Assembly (NCBI RefSeq): GCF_037658235.1
Contig: NZ_JBBJLN010000001.1
Coordinates: forward strand, 186,001-250,000
From: Yunchengibacter salinarum
GTDB lineage: Bacteria > Pseudomonadota > Alphaproteobacteria > Sphingomonadales > Kordiimonadaceae
Direction of reading: 5' to 3'
DNA: 64,000 nucleotides
Below are positions 35,960 through 44,402 of the stretch, one piece after another. Both the position numbers and the translations under genes were made by a program. The notes beneath the pieces are model-generated. The model worked only from the letters and a program-made list of their open reading frames with translations, searched no databases and was not told the origin of the DNA. Each line of letters starts with the position of its first letter. Positions within the stretch are counted from its first letter, which is position 1.

Positions 35960-37198
35960 TTAGCGGGCGCGGCCAATGCCCCGTCCGCGCACCACGGGCA
36001 GCACCAGCGGCACCGCCACCAGCCCATGCAGCACGCCCAGCCACAGCAAATCCACGAACCCCACGCCGGCATCCAGCGCCAGGCCGATCAGAAGCGGTGA
36101 CATGGCGCTGGCCAGCACGCCGACGGAATTGAACAGGGCCTTGATGGACCCCAGATGCCGGGTGCCATAGAGTTCCGGCCAGATCGCATTGGATATGGGA
36201 ATGGTCATGCCCCCGGCAATGCCCACCAGCGCCAGAAAAGCGGTTACACCCGCCACGCTGGCGGCCTCGATCCCCACCAGCAGCGCCAGCGCCAGAAGCG
36301 GCGGGAACAGCCAGATCAATCGACGGCCACCGAACCGGTCCACCAGCGCACCGCACAGAAAGGGCACCACCGCGGCGCCCAGCGCATGGGTCCAGTACAG
36401 GGCGGTGAAAACCTGCATGGTCAGCCCCTTGGCGCTGGCATAGGATTCGGCAAAGAAGAATACCGCCGTCACCCAGAACGGCATGGCCACCAAAGCGGGC
36501 ATTATCAGATAGAAACGGGGATCGCGCAGCACATCGCGCCGGGTCCATTGACGGGGGCGGAGGGTGGTGGTGTCACGATCCGCCGCCGCCTGCCTGTGGG
36601 CCCAGTCCGTGTGTCGCCTGTCATGGCCCCTGAGCAGCCAGAACACCAGCAGCGGCCCGATCACCAGAAACCCCAGTGCCAGCACGGTCCAGCTCTGGCG
36701 CCAACTCAGGCTCATCATCAGCCAGACCGCCAGGGGCGGCATCACCGCCTGGCCCAGCGGCAGCCCCAGCGACGCCACCGCCACCGCCATGCCGCGCGCC
36801 TTGCTGAAATAGCGGCTCATGCTGGTCATGGCGGTGTGCATCATCATGCCCTGCCCCATCAGGCGCACCACCAGCAGCAACAGCAGCAGGCCGGGCAGGC
36901 TGTCCGTGGCCGACAGCAACAGCGCCGCGCCGCCCAGCACCGCCACTTCCACCAGCGTATAGGCCCGCAGCGAATAGCGGTCGATCAGATGACCCAGCAG
37001 ATTGATGCCAAGCGCGCTGCCCAGCGTGACAGCAAGATAAAGCAACCCGAAGCCGCCATCACTGAGACCGAATTCCTCCCGGATCGGCGCGCGATAAACA
37101 CCCAGGAAATAGGTCTGGCCCAGCGTGGAAAACGCCGCCGTCGCCAGGCCGAAGCCGAGCAGCCGCCTGTTTTGCAGAAGTTCCTGTGATCCGGTCAT
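35960..37198 (-). CDS. MFS transporter
   Basis: A 412-residue, 12-helix major facilitator. The loop 2-3 motif is GHLIDRYSLR (a variant of G-x-x-x-D-R-x-G-R), a basic cytoplasmic loop spans about 195-215, and a second-half signature is GALVDRFGGRR. The family exports or imports small organic molecules by proton coupling; the oxalate/formate and aromatic-acid subfamilies look closest in shape, which is only an impression. Encoded 114 bp downstream of sdhAF4. Confidence 0.85.
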   Translation of the reverse strand: MTGSQELLQNRRLLGFGLATAAFSTLGQTYFLGVYRAPIREEFGLSDGGFGLLYLAVTLGSALGINLLGHLIDRYSLRAYTLVEVAVLGGAALLLSATDSLPGLLLLLLVVRLMGQGMMMHTAMTSMSRYFSKARGMAVAVASLGLPLGQAVMPPLAVWLMMSLSWRQSWTVLALGFLVIGPLLVFWLLRGHDRRHTDWAHRQAAADRDTTTLRPRQWTRRDVLRDPRFYLIMPALVAMPFWVTAVFFFAESYASAKGLTMQVFTALYWTHALGAAVVPFLCGALVDRFGGRRLIWLFPPLLALALLVGIEAASVAGVTAFLALVGIAGGMTIPISNAIWPELYGTRHLGSIKALFNSVGVLASAMSPLLIGLALDAGVGFVDLLWLGVLHGLVAVPLVLPVVRGRGIGRAR

Positions 37199-37312
37199 AC
37201 ATGGCCTTTACAAAGCGTAAGGGGCGGGCGCAAGCATCAGGGCCGGGATCGCGGCGCAACGAACCCGGCGGCGGAGGCGGTCCATCAGGGGCCGATAACG
37301 CGGGGGACGGGA

Positions 37313-37504
37313 TCAGAAATCGCTGGCGATGCCGTTCTTTTCCCAATCGCCATAACGGGTTGGCTCCGGCCCCGCCTGACCGCCGATTTCCCGACTTTGA
37401 CGGGTGCCATCCGTCTTGCCGTCATTCGCTTGTGCGGGACCTGGCCGTTCTTCGGGGGCGGGGCTGCCCTGCCCGGTCGGTGTTTTCGGGGTGTGATCGC
37501 TCAT
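37313..37504 (-). CDS. Succinate dehydrogenase assembly factor 4-like (DUF1674)
   Basis: A 63-residue protein that is disordered at the start but ends EIGGQAGPEPTRYGDWEKNG plus IASDF, the diagnostic SDHAF4/DUF1674 C-terminus. In mitochondria and Alphaproteobacteria this factor binds the flavinylated SdhA subunit and shields it before complex II assembly. The start ATG has GGGAG 8 nt upstream. No sdh genes lie in the window. A 15-bp tandem repeat sits directly before its ribosome site. Confidence 0.88.
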   Translation of the reverse strand: MSDHTPKTPTGQGSPAPEERPGPAQANDGKTDGTRQSREIGGQAGPEPTRYGDWEKNGIASDF

Positions 37505-37513
37505 CGGGTCTCT

Positions 37514-37573
37514 CCCTGTATTGTCTGGCCCTGTATTGTCTGGCCCTGTATTGTCTGGCCCTGTGCTGTCTGG
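37514..37573. repeat. Four 15-bp tandem repeats upstream of the SDHAF4 gene
   Basis: Three exact copies of CCCTGTATTGTCTGG (37514-37528, 37529-37543, 37544-37558) and a fourth with two changes (37559-37573). The first copy ends 10 bp before the start codon, so it includes the ribosome-site region on the minus strand. Copy number may vary and affect expression. Confidence 0.95.
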
Positions 37574-37647
37574 CGGGCTGTCGTGGAATCATGGTGCGCA
37601 GATTATAAGGCTGGCAGACCCGCATGGATCAATCGGCGGGCGTGGAA

Positions 37648-38568
37648 TCAGCCCGCATTGACCGGCACCCGCCGCGCCGAAAGCGGCTGGTCCAGATGGC
37701 GGCGATGCATCCACCGCCACGCCAGCAGCCCCGCCGCCAGCGTCAGGGCGGGCAGGATCAGCCCGAATTCACCCTCATACAGACGGGTGCTGTCATAGGC
37801 GACGGTCATGGGTGACAGCAACCAGAATACCGCCACATTGTGCACCCCGCGAAGCGCGGCACCCGGCCATATGCTGTTGCTGGCCAGACGAAACGCCGCC
37901 AGAAGCAGGCTCTGCCCCACCATGAGAAGGGTGAAAAAACCCATTTGCAGGCCCAGGTCCCGCGGGCCCGCGCCATAATCGGTGTAATAGATGAGCGGCG
38001 CGTGCCACAAGGCCACACCCAGCCCGATCAGCACCGCCGCCACGCCGCCGTTCAACCGTTTCTGAAGCAGGGGCTGAAGAAAACCGCGAAAACCGATTTC
38101 CTCCCCGATGGTGGTGGTGGCGTGCCAGAAAAAGCCGATGCTGAGCTGCACCAGCACCACAAAGCCCAGCTTGGCCCAGATCGGCCAGCTTTCCCCCATG
38201 CCGAGATAGCGTGTCATCTTGGTCAGATAGGCGTCATCCACCACGCCGCCCAGCCCCAGTGACCAGACCAGCCCATAGGCCAGCACCGGCAGCGCCAGCC
38301 CAAGCCCATAGGCTTTCAGCACAAGACCCGCCCCCGGCCAGCGCCAGCCAAGGTCCGAAAAGGACAGGCCGAGCAGCTTCACCGTGGCCAGCGCCGCCAG
38401 CCCCGGCGCCCACATCAGCAGCGCCAGATAGTTTCGGATCAGGCCCAATTCTATCAACAGGGTATAGGCAAGGGCACTGAGCACCCCCAGCACCAGCAGA
38501 AACACGCCCAGCGGCGCAAGATCGGTGGTCCCTTTCCGCACAGCCATCGCGCACCCGTTTGTTGCCAT
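37648..38568 (-). CDS. CPBP-family intramembrane metalloprotease
   Basis: About 306 residues with seven to eight membrane segments. The CPBP/Rce1-like (abi) motifs are present: EEIGFRGFL (E-E-x-x-x-R), ALWHAPLIYY (His in the F/W-x-x-x-H motif) and RGVHNVAVFW (H-x-x-x-N/B). These enzymes cleave membrane-embedded or prenylated peptides or protect bacteriocin producers; the substrate is unknown. Start could also be ATG 38547; neither has a clear ribosome site. Confidence 0.8.
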   Translation of the reverse strand: MATNGCAMAVRKGTTDLAPLGVFLLVLGVLSALAYTLLIELGLIRNYLALLMWAPGLAALATVKLLGLSFSDLGWRWPGAGLVLKAYGLGLALPVLAYGLVWSLGLGGVVDDAYLTKMTRYLGMGESWPIWAKLGFVVLVQLSIGFFWHATTTIGEEIGFRGFLQPLLQKRLNGGVAAVLIGLGVALWHAPLIYYTDYGAGPRDLGLQMGFFTLLMVGQSLLLAAFRLASNSIWPGAALRGVHNVAVFWLLSPMTVAYDSTRLYEGEFGLILPALTLAAGLLAWRWMHRRHLDQPLSARRVPVNAG

Positions 38569-38593
38569 TCCCGAGGCGGGGAGTTTAAGCCCA

Positions 38594-38611
38594 ATTGGCG
38601 GCGCCGCCAAT
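38594..38611. repeat. Perfect 18-bp palindrome upstream of the CPBP gene
   Basis: ATTGGCGGC followed immediately by its reverse complement GCCGCCAAT, 26 bp before the predicted CPBP start. It can be read as an operator for a dimeric repressor or as a hairpin. There is no T-run. Confidence 0.7.
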
Positions 38612-38700
38612 GGCGGAAACACGCGGCTCAACCAAAGTTGGCGCGCCCGCCACGGCCCGCCCGTGCCCCGGCGCGGCCACCCCCCGAAGCCAGAGGCGCT

Positions 38701-39702
38701 TCAGCCGGGCAGGTGCAGGCCGAGCCGGTCCACCGTCAGTTGCCGGAGATCGTTTTCCGGGCGCGCGCCCAGATAGGAGATCACGTCCGCCGCCGCCATG
38801 CTGGCCAGTCGCCCGCCCTGTTCCAGTGTCAGCCCCGCCGCCAGCGCATACAGCAGCCCGGCGGCATAAAGGTCGCCCGCGCCGGTGCTGTCCGCCACAT
38901 CCGTCGGCAGGGCGGGCACGGTGATGCCTTCATCCCCGTGCAGGATGATGGACCCCTTTTCCGAACGGGTCACGGCCACCAGATCCACGCACCGGCGCAC
39001 CTGTTCCTTGGCCTCTTCCAGATTTTGCGTTTCATACAGGGACAGCAGTTCATCCTCATTGGCGAACAATATGTCCACCCGGCCTTCCACCAGGGCCCGG
39101 AATTCGGCCCGGAACCGATCCACGCAGAAACTGTCCGACAGGGTAAGCGCCACCTGAACGCCGTTTTCGCGGGCGATGTCCATGGCCCGTGTCACGGCCT
39201 CCTTCTGGGGCGGCGTATCCCACAGATAGCCTTCCACATACAGAATGCCCGCCTGTTTGATGGCGTCCGCGTCCACGTCGTCCACGGTCAGTCCCACGCA
39301 GGCACCCAGATAGGTATTCATGGTACGCTGGGCATCTGGGGTTACCAGAACCATGCTGGTGGCGGTGGCAGGGCCATCGGAGGCCGCCGGGGTCTCGAAA
39401 GCCACGCCCGCGGCGCGAATATCATGGCTGAATACGCGACCAAGCTGGTCATCGCGCACCTTGCCGATATAGCGTGCCGCGCCGCCGAACGCCGCGATCC
39501 CCACCGCCGTATTGGCCGCCGAGCCGCCGGAACGCTCAATGGCGGGCGGCATGGCATCATAGAGCGCGGCGGAGGTGGCCTCATCCACCAGCATCATGGA
39601 CCCCTTGATCCGCTCATGGCGGTCAAGAAAGGCATCATCCACGCGGGCGATCACATCCACGATGGCATTGCCCATGCAAAGAACGGTCTTGGTATCGGAC
39701 AC
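38701..39702 (-). CDS. PfkB-family carbohydrate/adenosine kinase
   Basis: A 333-residue ribokinase-fold kinase. The N-terminal signature is GGSAANTAVGIAAFG (about 58-72) and the C-terminal anion-hole motif is DSTGAGDLYAAGLL (Asp the catalytic base). The sequence resembles alphaproteobacterial adenosine kinases (IVDVIARVDD... GSMMLVD). ATP-dependent phosphorylation of adenosine to AMP is the likeliest reaction. GTG start at 39702, with GGGAG 8 nt upstream. Confidence 0.88.
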   Translation of the reverse strand: MSDTKTVLCMGNAIVDVIARVDDAFLDRHERIKGSMMLVDEATSAALYDAMPPAIERSGGSAANTAVGIAAFGGAARYIGKVRDDQLGRVFSHDIRAAGVAFETPAASDGPATATSMVLVTPDAQRTMNTYLGACVGLTVDDVDADAIKQAGILYVEGYLWDTPPQKEAVTRAMDIARENGVQVALTLSDSFCVDRFRAEFRALVEGRVDILFANEDELLSLYETQNLEEAKEQVRRCVDLVAVTRSEKGSIILHGDEGITVPALPTDVADSTGAGDLYAAGLLYALAAGLTLEQGGRLASMAAADVISYLGARPENDLRQLTVDRLGLHLPG

Positions 39703-39835
39703 GGCGTCGGCTCCCTGTTGCGCTTTTTTGGCAGCCTAGCGGGGAAAAGTGCGATTGCAAGGACAGTGAGGGGACGATAACAATGGTTCCCATGACAACA
39801 CAGCCCCCTGTTCCCGCCATCCGGCAGGCCGCCCC

Positions 39836-40531
39836 ATGATCATCACCGCGCTCAACCGCACCTGGTCGCAGTTGCTGGACCCCACCTTTCGCCGCGTTCT
39901 GGCGCTGAGCCTGGCGGTGGCGGCGCTCACCTTCGCCGGGGTGGTGGTGCTGGCCGACCTGTTCTGGCCCGCCAGCCTGACGATGGAGGCGGACTGGCTG
40001 CCCCAATGGGTGGCCGATCTGGGTTTTTGGGCCGTGGTGGCCGTGGCCGCCTGGTTCCTGTTTCCCGCCATGGTCACGCTGGTGATGGGCTTCATGCTGG
40101 AACGGGTGGCCGATGCGGTGGAAGCCCGCTATTACCCCAACCGGCAGGGCGCGCGAGACCCCGGCTGGATTGATCCGGCCATCAGCGCGCTGAAGCTTCT
40201 GGGCCTGGTGCTGCTGCTGAACCTGCTGGCGCTGATCCCCTATGTGATACTGCTGGCGCTCACCGGCGGGGTGGGCACGCTGGCGCTCTATCTGGTGCTG
40301 AACGGCATCCTGCTGGGCCGGGAATATTTCGAGCTTGTCACGCTTCGCCACATGCGGGAGCGGGACATGGTGGCCCTGCGCCGCCGGGGCCGGGACCGCG
40401 TATTCATGGGCGGCGTGGTGATCGCGGGCCTGTTCCTGATCCCTGTGGTCAATCTGGTGGCGCCCATCATCGCCACCGCCGTCATGACCCATCTGGTCCA
40501 TGACCTGTTCCACCGGGAGGCTGGCCGATGA
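39836..40531 (+). CDS. EI24/CysZ-like membrane protein
   Basis: A 231-residue polytopic protein with helices at about 22-42, 60-85, 120-150 and 195-225. The conserved EI24 segment NGILLGREYFELVTLRHM (about 160-177) is clear. CysZ members transport sulfate, but many EI24 proteins have no known substrate, and no cys genes lie nearby. It overlaps the following lipoprotein gene by 4 nt (ATGA), opening a four-gene cluster. Confidence 0.8.
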   Translation: MIITALNRTWSQLLDPTFRRVLALSLAVAALTFAGVVVLADLFWPASLTMEADWLPQWVADLGFWAVVAVAAWFLFPAMVTLVMGFMLERVADAVEARYYPNRQGARDPGWIDPAISALKLLGLVLLLNLLALIPYVILLALTGGVGTLALYLVLNGILLGREYFELVTLRHMRERDMVALRRRGRDRVFMGGVVIAGLFLIPVVNLVAPIIATAVMTHLVHDLFHREAGR

Positions 40532-41100
40532 CCGCCCTTTTGTTCCGTGTCTCCCTGTTTCGCGCACCTTCCGCTTTGCGCGCCTTTCGGCCCCTGGCGG
40601 CGGCGCTTGTGCTGGCGGCCTGTGGCGGCAATCTGCCCTTTGGCGACAACGCGCCGGAAAAGGCGCCACCCCCCGCCGAGGCCACCGAAACCGCCAAGGC
40701 CGATATCGCGCCCACCGCCGAGGTTCCCAAGGCACCGCGCAGGATCAGCCCGCAATTGCTGCACGGCCTGACCCCGGCGGAGGCGGTCGGCGCCTTTGGT
40801 CAACCGGACCTGACGCGCCGGGACGACACGGTGCAGATCATGTTGTTCGATCATGGCCAGTGCGTGCTGGAACTGGTGTTCTACGAACCCGAACCCGGCG
40901 CCCATTTTCGCGCCCGGCGCCTGACCGCGCGGGACAGCCGGGGCCGCCCCTATGACACGGGCCGCTGCATCCGGCAAAGCCTGACCGGGCCACTGCCCGA
41001 ACGGATTCTGGAAACCGAAACGGACACGGCGTCCGATGACCCGGCGGGCACCGCGCCCCCGGCCACGAAGGAGGGCCCCGATGACACGGGTGGATCTTAA
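40528..41100 (+). CDS. Predicted lipoprotein with BamE/SmpA-like spacing
   Basis: A 190-residue protein with a signal and lipobox L-A-A-C (about residue 33). A Pro/Ala-rich linker (about 40-75) leads to a compact domain, LLHGLTPAEAVGAFGQPDLTRRD...IMLFDHGQCVLELVFYEP, and the tail is again acidic and disordered. The domain has the outline of small beta-alpha-beta lipoprotein modules (SmpA/BamE-type), but the match is loose. Second gene of the EI24 cluster, overlapping both neighbours. Confidence 0.65.
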   Translation: MTALLFRVSLFRAPSALRAFRPLAAALVLAACGGNLPFGDNAPEKAPPPAEATETAKADIAPTAEVPKAPRRISPQLLHGLTPAEAVGAFGQPDLTRRDDTVQIMLFDHGQCVLELVFYEPEPGAHFRARRLTARDSRGRPYDTGRCIRQSLTGPLPERILETETDTASDDPAGTAPPATKEGPDDTGGS

Positions 41101-41314
41101 AACCGTGCTGAAACTGGCGCTGCTCAGCCTGATCGTGGGGGCCATTCTCTATGCGCTGGGGCTGTCGCCGGGCGACATTTATGGCTGGGCAGCCAATGTT
41201 CTGGCGGATATCTGGCATTGGCTGGTGACCAGCGGCCTGCAATACATGGCTCTGGGCGCCGCCATCGTGGTGCCGATTTTCCTGATCCTGCGGCTGAAAA
41301 AAGGCATCCGCTAA
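41081..41314 (+). CDS. DUF6460 small membrane protein
   Basis: A 77-residue protein starting MTRVDLKTVLKLALLSLIVG, with two membrane helices (about 7-25 and 47-68) and a W-rich middle (GDIYGWAANVLADIWHW). It matches DUF6460, a family in Alphaproteobacteria of unknown role. Its start has AAGGAGGG and lies within the last codons of the lipoprotein gene (20-bp overlap), so the two are coupled. Confidence 0.8.
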   Translation: MTRVDLKTVLKLALLSLIVGAILYALGLSPGDIYGWAANVLADIWHWLVTSGLQYMALGAAIVVPIFLILRLKKGIR

Positions 41315-41331
41315 GCGAGGGAGGCGCCATC

Positions 41332-41973
41332 ATGGCCCAATTTTTCGACCCCGACCACAGTGACGACGGGCGCCGCCACGCCCCGGCGGTGGCGCGCAAC
41401 ACCGCACCCCTGATCGAAACGCTCACCCCCCTGCTGCCCGCGCGCGGCATGGTGCTGGAGGTGGCATCCGGCACCGGCGAACATGCGGCGGCCTTCGCCC
41501 GCGCCTTTCCCCACCTGACCTTTCAACCCAGCGACCGGGACGATGAACACCTGGGCAGCATCCGCGCCTGGGTGAACCATGCGAATGCTGCCAATCTGCG
41601 CCCGCCCCTGACGCTGGACGTAACCGCAAGCCCCTGGCCGCTCGATGAATCACCGGCGGCGATCCTGGCCATCAATCTGATGCATATCAGCCCCTGGGCG
41701 GTGACACAGGCCCTGTTCGCAGAGGCGGGCCGCCTGTTGAGCGAAGGGGCGGCACTGATCAGCTATGGGCCGTACAAGATCGACGGCAAACATACATCCG
41801 ACAGCAATGAAAAGTTCGACGAATCGTTGAAATCACGCGATTCTTCATGGGGCATCCGGGATCTGGACACGCTCAGGGAAGAGGCCGCGAAGCACGGCCT
41901 GCGCCTGGCCGGTCGCCATGCCATGCCCGCCAATAATTTCACACTGGATTTCCGCAAGGGCGCCGCCGCCTGA
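41332..41973 (+). CDS. DUF938/UPF0585 methyltransferase-like protein
   Basis: A 213-residue class I methyltransferase-fold protein. The family-specific N-terminus is FFDPDHSDDGRRHAPAVARN, motif I is VLEVASGTGEHAAAFARAFP, and NLMHISPW sits at motif IV. The target is unknown. The start ATG 41332 follows GGGAGG by 8 nt. A longer in-frame start inside the DUF6460 gene is not supported. Last gene of the cluster. Confidence 0.9.
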   Translation: MAQFFDPDHSDDGRRHAPAVARNTAPLIETLTPLLPARGMVLEVASGTGEHAAAFARAFPHLTFQPSDRDDEHLGSIRAWVNHANAANLRPPLTLDVTASPWPLDESPAAILAINLMHISPWAVTQALFAEAGRLLSEGAALISYGPYKIDGKHTSDSNEKFDESLKSRDSSWGIRDLDTLREEAAKHGLRLAGRHAMPANNFTLDFRKGAAA

Positions 41974-42008
41974 AGCCGCCGCACACGGCACCCGGCAGAC
42001 GTGACGGC

Positions 42009-42064
42009 ATGAGCCCGGCATGAGCCCGGCATGAGCCGCGCTGTCAGCCGCCTGCTTCGGCGGC
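42009..42064 (+). terminator. 11-bp triplicate repeat and terminator-like hairpin
   Basis: Two exact copies of ATGAGCCCGGC and a third degenerate one (42009-42041) precede a hairpin GCCGCC-TGCTTC-GGCGGC (42047-42064) followed by CTTTCC. The hairpin lies inside the 3' end of the convergent acyltransferase gene and could end transcription of the DUF938 cluster. Confidence 0.45.
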
Positions 42065-42940
42065 CTTTCCATCCGTGTCATTGGCGCCTTCGCCCACGTC
42101 ATAGTGGCGGGAATAACGCCGGGCAATCTTTTCCACGGGCAGCAGGATGAAAACATCCGTGGTGCCGAACTGCTCGTCCACCACGGCGCCGTCACCGATA
42201 AGGCAGCCAATTCGCAGATAGCCCTTGATCAGGGGCGGCAGGGCGCGCCGCGCGGCCCGGTTATCCAGGGAATCGGCGGGCACCGCATCCATCGCCACGA
42301 ACTGATCATCCAGCGCGCGAATGGAAAATTCCGCAGGCACATGATGATTGTGATAAAGATAGGCCAGCGCTTCCTGAATGCTGTCCGGGTCGGTGGTGGG
42401 GAAGCTGGCGCAGCCGAACATATAGGCGATATTGTGTTCCTTGAGATATTCGGCAATGCCCTTCCACAGCATCTGAATGGTGCTGTTGCCCCGATAATCG
42501 GGATGCACACAGGACCGCCCCAGTTCCAGCAATTGCCGCCCGTCCCCCTTGAGCGCCTGAAATTCCGGGCTCTCAAAACCGGACAGGTCATATTCACCCG
42601 CGCTGTAGAAGCCGTCATGGGCTTTGGCCACCTCTTCGCGCAGCAGGCGATAGGTGCCCACAATGCGCTTGCCGCGCGGCCTGTCATGGTCGATCACCAG
42701 AAGATGGTCGCATATGGGATCATAGGGATCGATGTCCCGCCGCGTCATGCGGGCCTTCCAGTCTGGCCGGGCGTTCATTTCCTCGTAGAAGATCCGGTAG
42801 CGCAGCTTTTGCGCCGCCTTGATTTCCTTGAAGGAGCGGGCAAGGCGCACTTCCAGACTGCCCTGACGCACATAGGATGGCGCGCCGGCCATGGCTTGCG
42901 CCGCGGCAACGCGCGGACGGATACGGGCATATGGCTTCAT
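42044..42940 (-). CDS. GNAT N-acyltransferase, OlsB/hemolysin-like
   Basis: A 298-residue protein of the OlsB-like (acyl-ACP-dependent ornithine N-acyltransferase, 'putative hemolysin') GNAT family. The core has LRYRIFYEEMNA, HLLVIDH, VGTYRLLR, FELGRSCVHP-like QLLELGRSCVHPDYRGN and MFGCASFP. OlsB forms lyso-ornithine lipid from ornithine and 3-hydroxyacyl-ACP, and the OlsA partner is not nearby. The ATG at 42940 follows a GTG directly; GGGGGAG lies upstream. A membrane-lipid role under phosphate limitation is a possibility, not shown. Confidence 0.8.
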   Translation of the reverse strand: MKPYARIRPRVAAAQAMAGAPSYVRQGSLEVRLARSFKEIKAAQKLRYRIFYEEMNARPDWKARMTRRDIDPYDPICDHLLVIDHDRPRGKRIVGTYRLLREEVAKAHDGFYSAGEYDLSGFESPEFQALKGDGRQLLELGRSCVHPDYRGNSTIQMLWKGIAEYLKEHNIAYMFGCASFPTTDPDSIQEALAYLYHNHHVPAEFSIRALDDQFVAMDAVPADSLDNRAARRALPPLIKGYLRIGCLIGDGAVVDEQFGTTDVFILLPVEKIARRYSRHYDVGEGANDTDGKAAEAGG

Positions 42941-43061
42941 CACGCTCCCCCAAGTGCAGTGTCACTGATCTGGGTGTCTATCGTGGACGGACACCGCCGT
43001 CCAGTGACAGTCCCGTGACGATAACAGCCTGTTAGGTGCAGCGCCCGCTTGCAAGGGCTTT

Positions 43062-44402
43062 CTATTGTGCACCGCCCGCATTGCTCCCGGCTTTCGGGGT
43101 CTCGCCCACCACGCCGCGCCGCCACATCACGCCCAGCAGAACCAGCCCCGGCACCGCCGCCAGCGTGGCCAGCACGAAGAACATCACCCAGCCCGTGCCC
43201 GCCGCCAGTTCGCCGGAAAAGGCCCCCACCAGCGCCCGCGCCTGACTGGCCAGCGACGACAGCAGCGCATATTGCGTGGCGGTGAAGCTGAGATTGCACA
43301 GGCCGGACAGATAGGCCACCGTCACCGTGGTGCCCAGCCCGGTGGAGAAGTTCTCCGCCCCGATGGTGACCGCCAGCGCCACCACGTCCGCACCCTGCTG
43401 TGACAGCCAGGCGAACACCAGATTGGTCAGCATCATCAGCACACCCGACAGCAGCAGTGCCCGGAACGTGCCAAGCCGCCAGTAAACCCAGCTTCCCAGC
43501 GCGATTCCGGTCCACAAGGCGATGGTTCCCACCAGCTTGTTGGCATTGGCGATCTCGGCATCGGTGAAATTCAGCTCCACCAGCAGCGGCGCGGTCATGA
43601 TGGCGGTGATGGCATCCCCCATCTTGAAGAAAAAGATGAAGGCCAGGATCAGCAGCCAATTGTCGCGCCGGGTGAATTCCTTGAACGGCAGCGCCACCGC
43701 TTCATACAGAAAGGCCAGCACACGGCGCCCGCGGGTCATCCCGGCGACCCGGTTCATTTCCCGCCGGGCGAAGCGTTCCGGCGGGTGGTTCGGCTCCCCG
43801 ATCAACAGGGCCGCCACCAGCGCCGGGGCCAGCAACAATACCTGAAGCGCGATCGCGGCGGACCAGCCGATCACCTCCGCCAGCATCAGCACGCCATAGC
43901 CCACGATCAGATTGCCCGCCCGATATCCGAAGGTGGTCATGGCCGCGCCGAAACCCTGCTGGCGCGTATCCAGCAATTCGATACGATAGGCGTCTATGAC
44001 AATATCCTGACTGGCGGACAGAAAGCCCACCGCCAGCACCAGCGCGGCGATGGCGCCGATATCGTCCGCCGGATTCAGGCCGGAAAGCGCGAAAAGCGCC
44101 AGCGCCATCAACGCCTGGATCAGCAGCAGCCAGCTTCGCCGGTGCCCCATCCAGCGGCCCAGCCGCCCCAAAGGCAGCCGGTCGATCAGCGGCGACCACA
44201 GGAACTTCCACGCATAGGGCATGGTGGCCAGGGCGAACAGGCCCACCGTTTCCTTAGATACCCCGAAGCGGGACAGCCAGAACCCGGTGATGGAAATAAC
44301 AAAGGTCAGCGGGAACCCGCTGGACATGCCGAAAAAGAAGGTGGCCAGCACCCTGGGTTCCAGATAGTTGGCAAGCCCGGTGCGGGTGGTCTCACCGCTC
44401 AC
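43062..44402 (-). CDS. ampG: AmpG-like muropeptide permease (MFS)
   Basis: A 446-residue membrane protein with about 12 helices. Its AmpG signatures are GFPLTFVISITGFWL, FLWSPLIDRLPLGRLGRWMGHRRSWL and SASQDIVIDAYRIELL. AmpG imports GlcNAc-anhydroMurNAc peptides for peptidoglycan recycling. The GTG start at 44402 overlaps the stop of the upstream hotdog gene (GTGA); an upstream start inside that gene is not needed. It belongs to a two-gene unit. Confidence 0.88.
   Translation of the reverse strand: MSGETTRTGLANYLEPRVLATFFFGMSSGFPLTFVISITGFWLSRFGVSKETVGLFALATMPYAWKFLWSPLIDRLPLGRLGRWMGHRRSWLLLIQALMALALFALSGLNPADDIGAIAALVLAVGFLSASQDIVIDAYRIELLDTRQQGFGAAMTTFGYRAGNLIVGYGVLMLAEVIGWSAAIALQVLLLAPALVAALLIGEPNHPPERFARREMNRVAGMTRGRRVLAFLYEAVALPFKEFTRRDNWLLILAFIFFFKMGDAITAIMTAPLLVELNFTDAEIANANKLVGTIALWTGIALGSWVYWRLGTFRALLLSGVLMMLTNLVFAWLSQQGADVVALAVTIGAENFSTGLGTTVTVAYLSGLCNLSFTATQYALLSSLASQARALVGAFSGELAAGTGWVMFFVLATLAAVPGLVLLGVMWRRGVVGETPKAGSNAGGAQ

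Noticed and set aside
37514..37573. CRISPR array (15-bp repeats; also the 55-bp repeats at 27618 and the arrays at 6.8, 33.5 and 61 kb)
   Set aside because: No unique spacers of regular length, no cas genes, and the repeats are direct tandem or hairpin composites.
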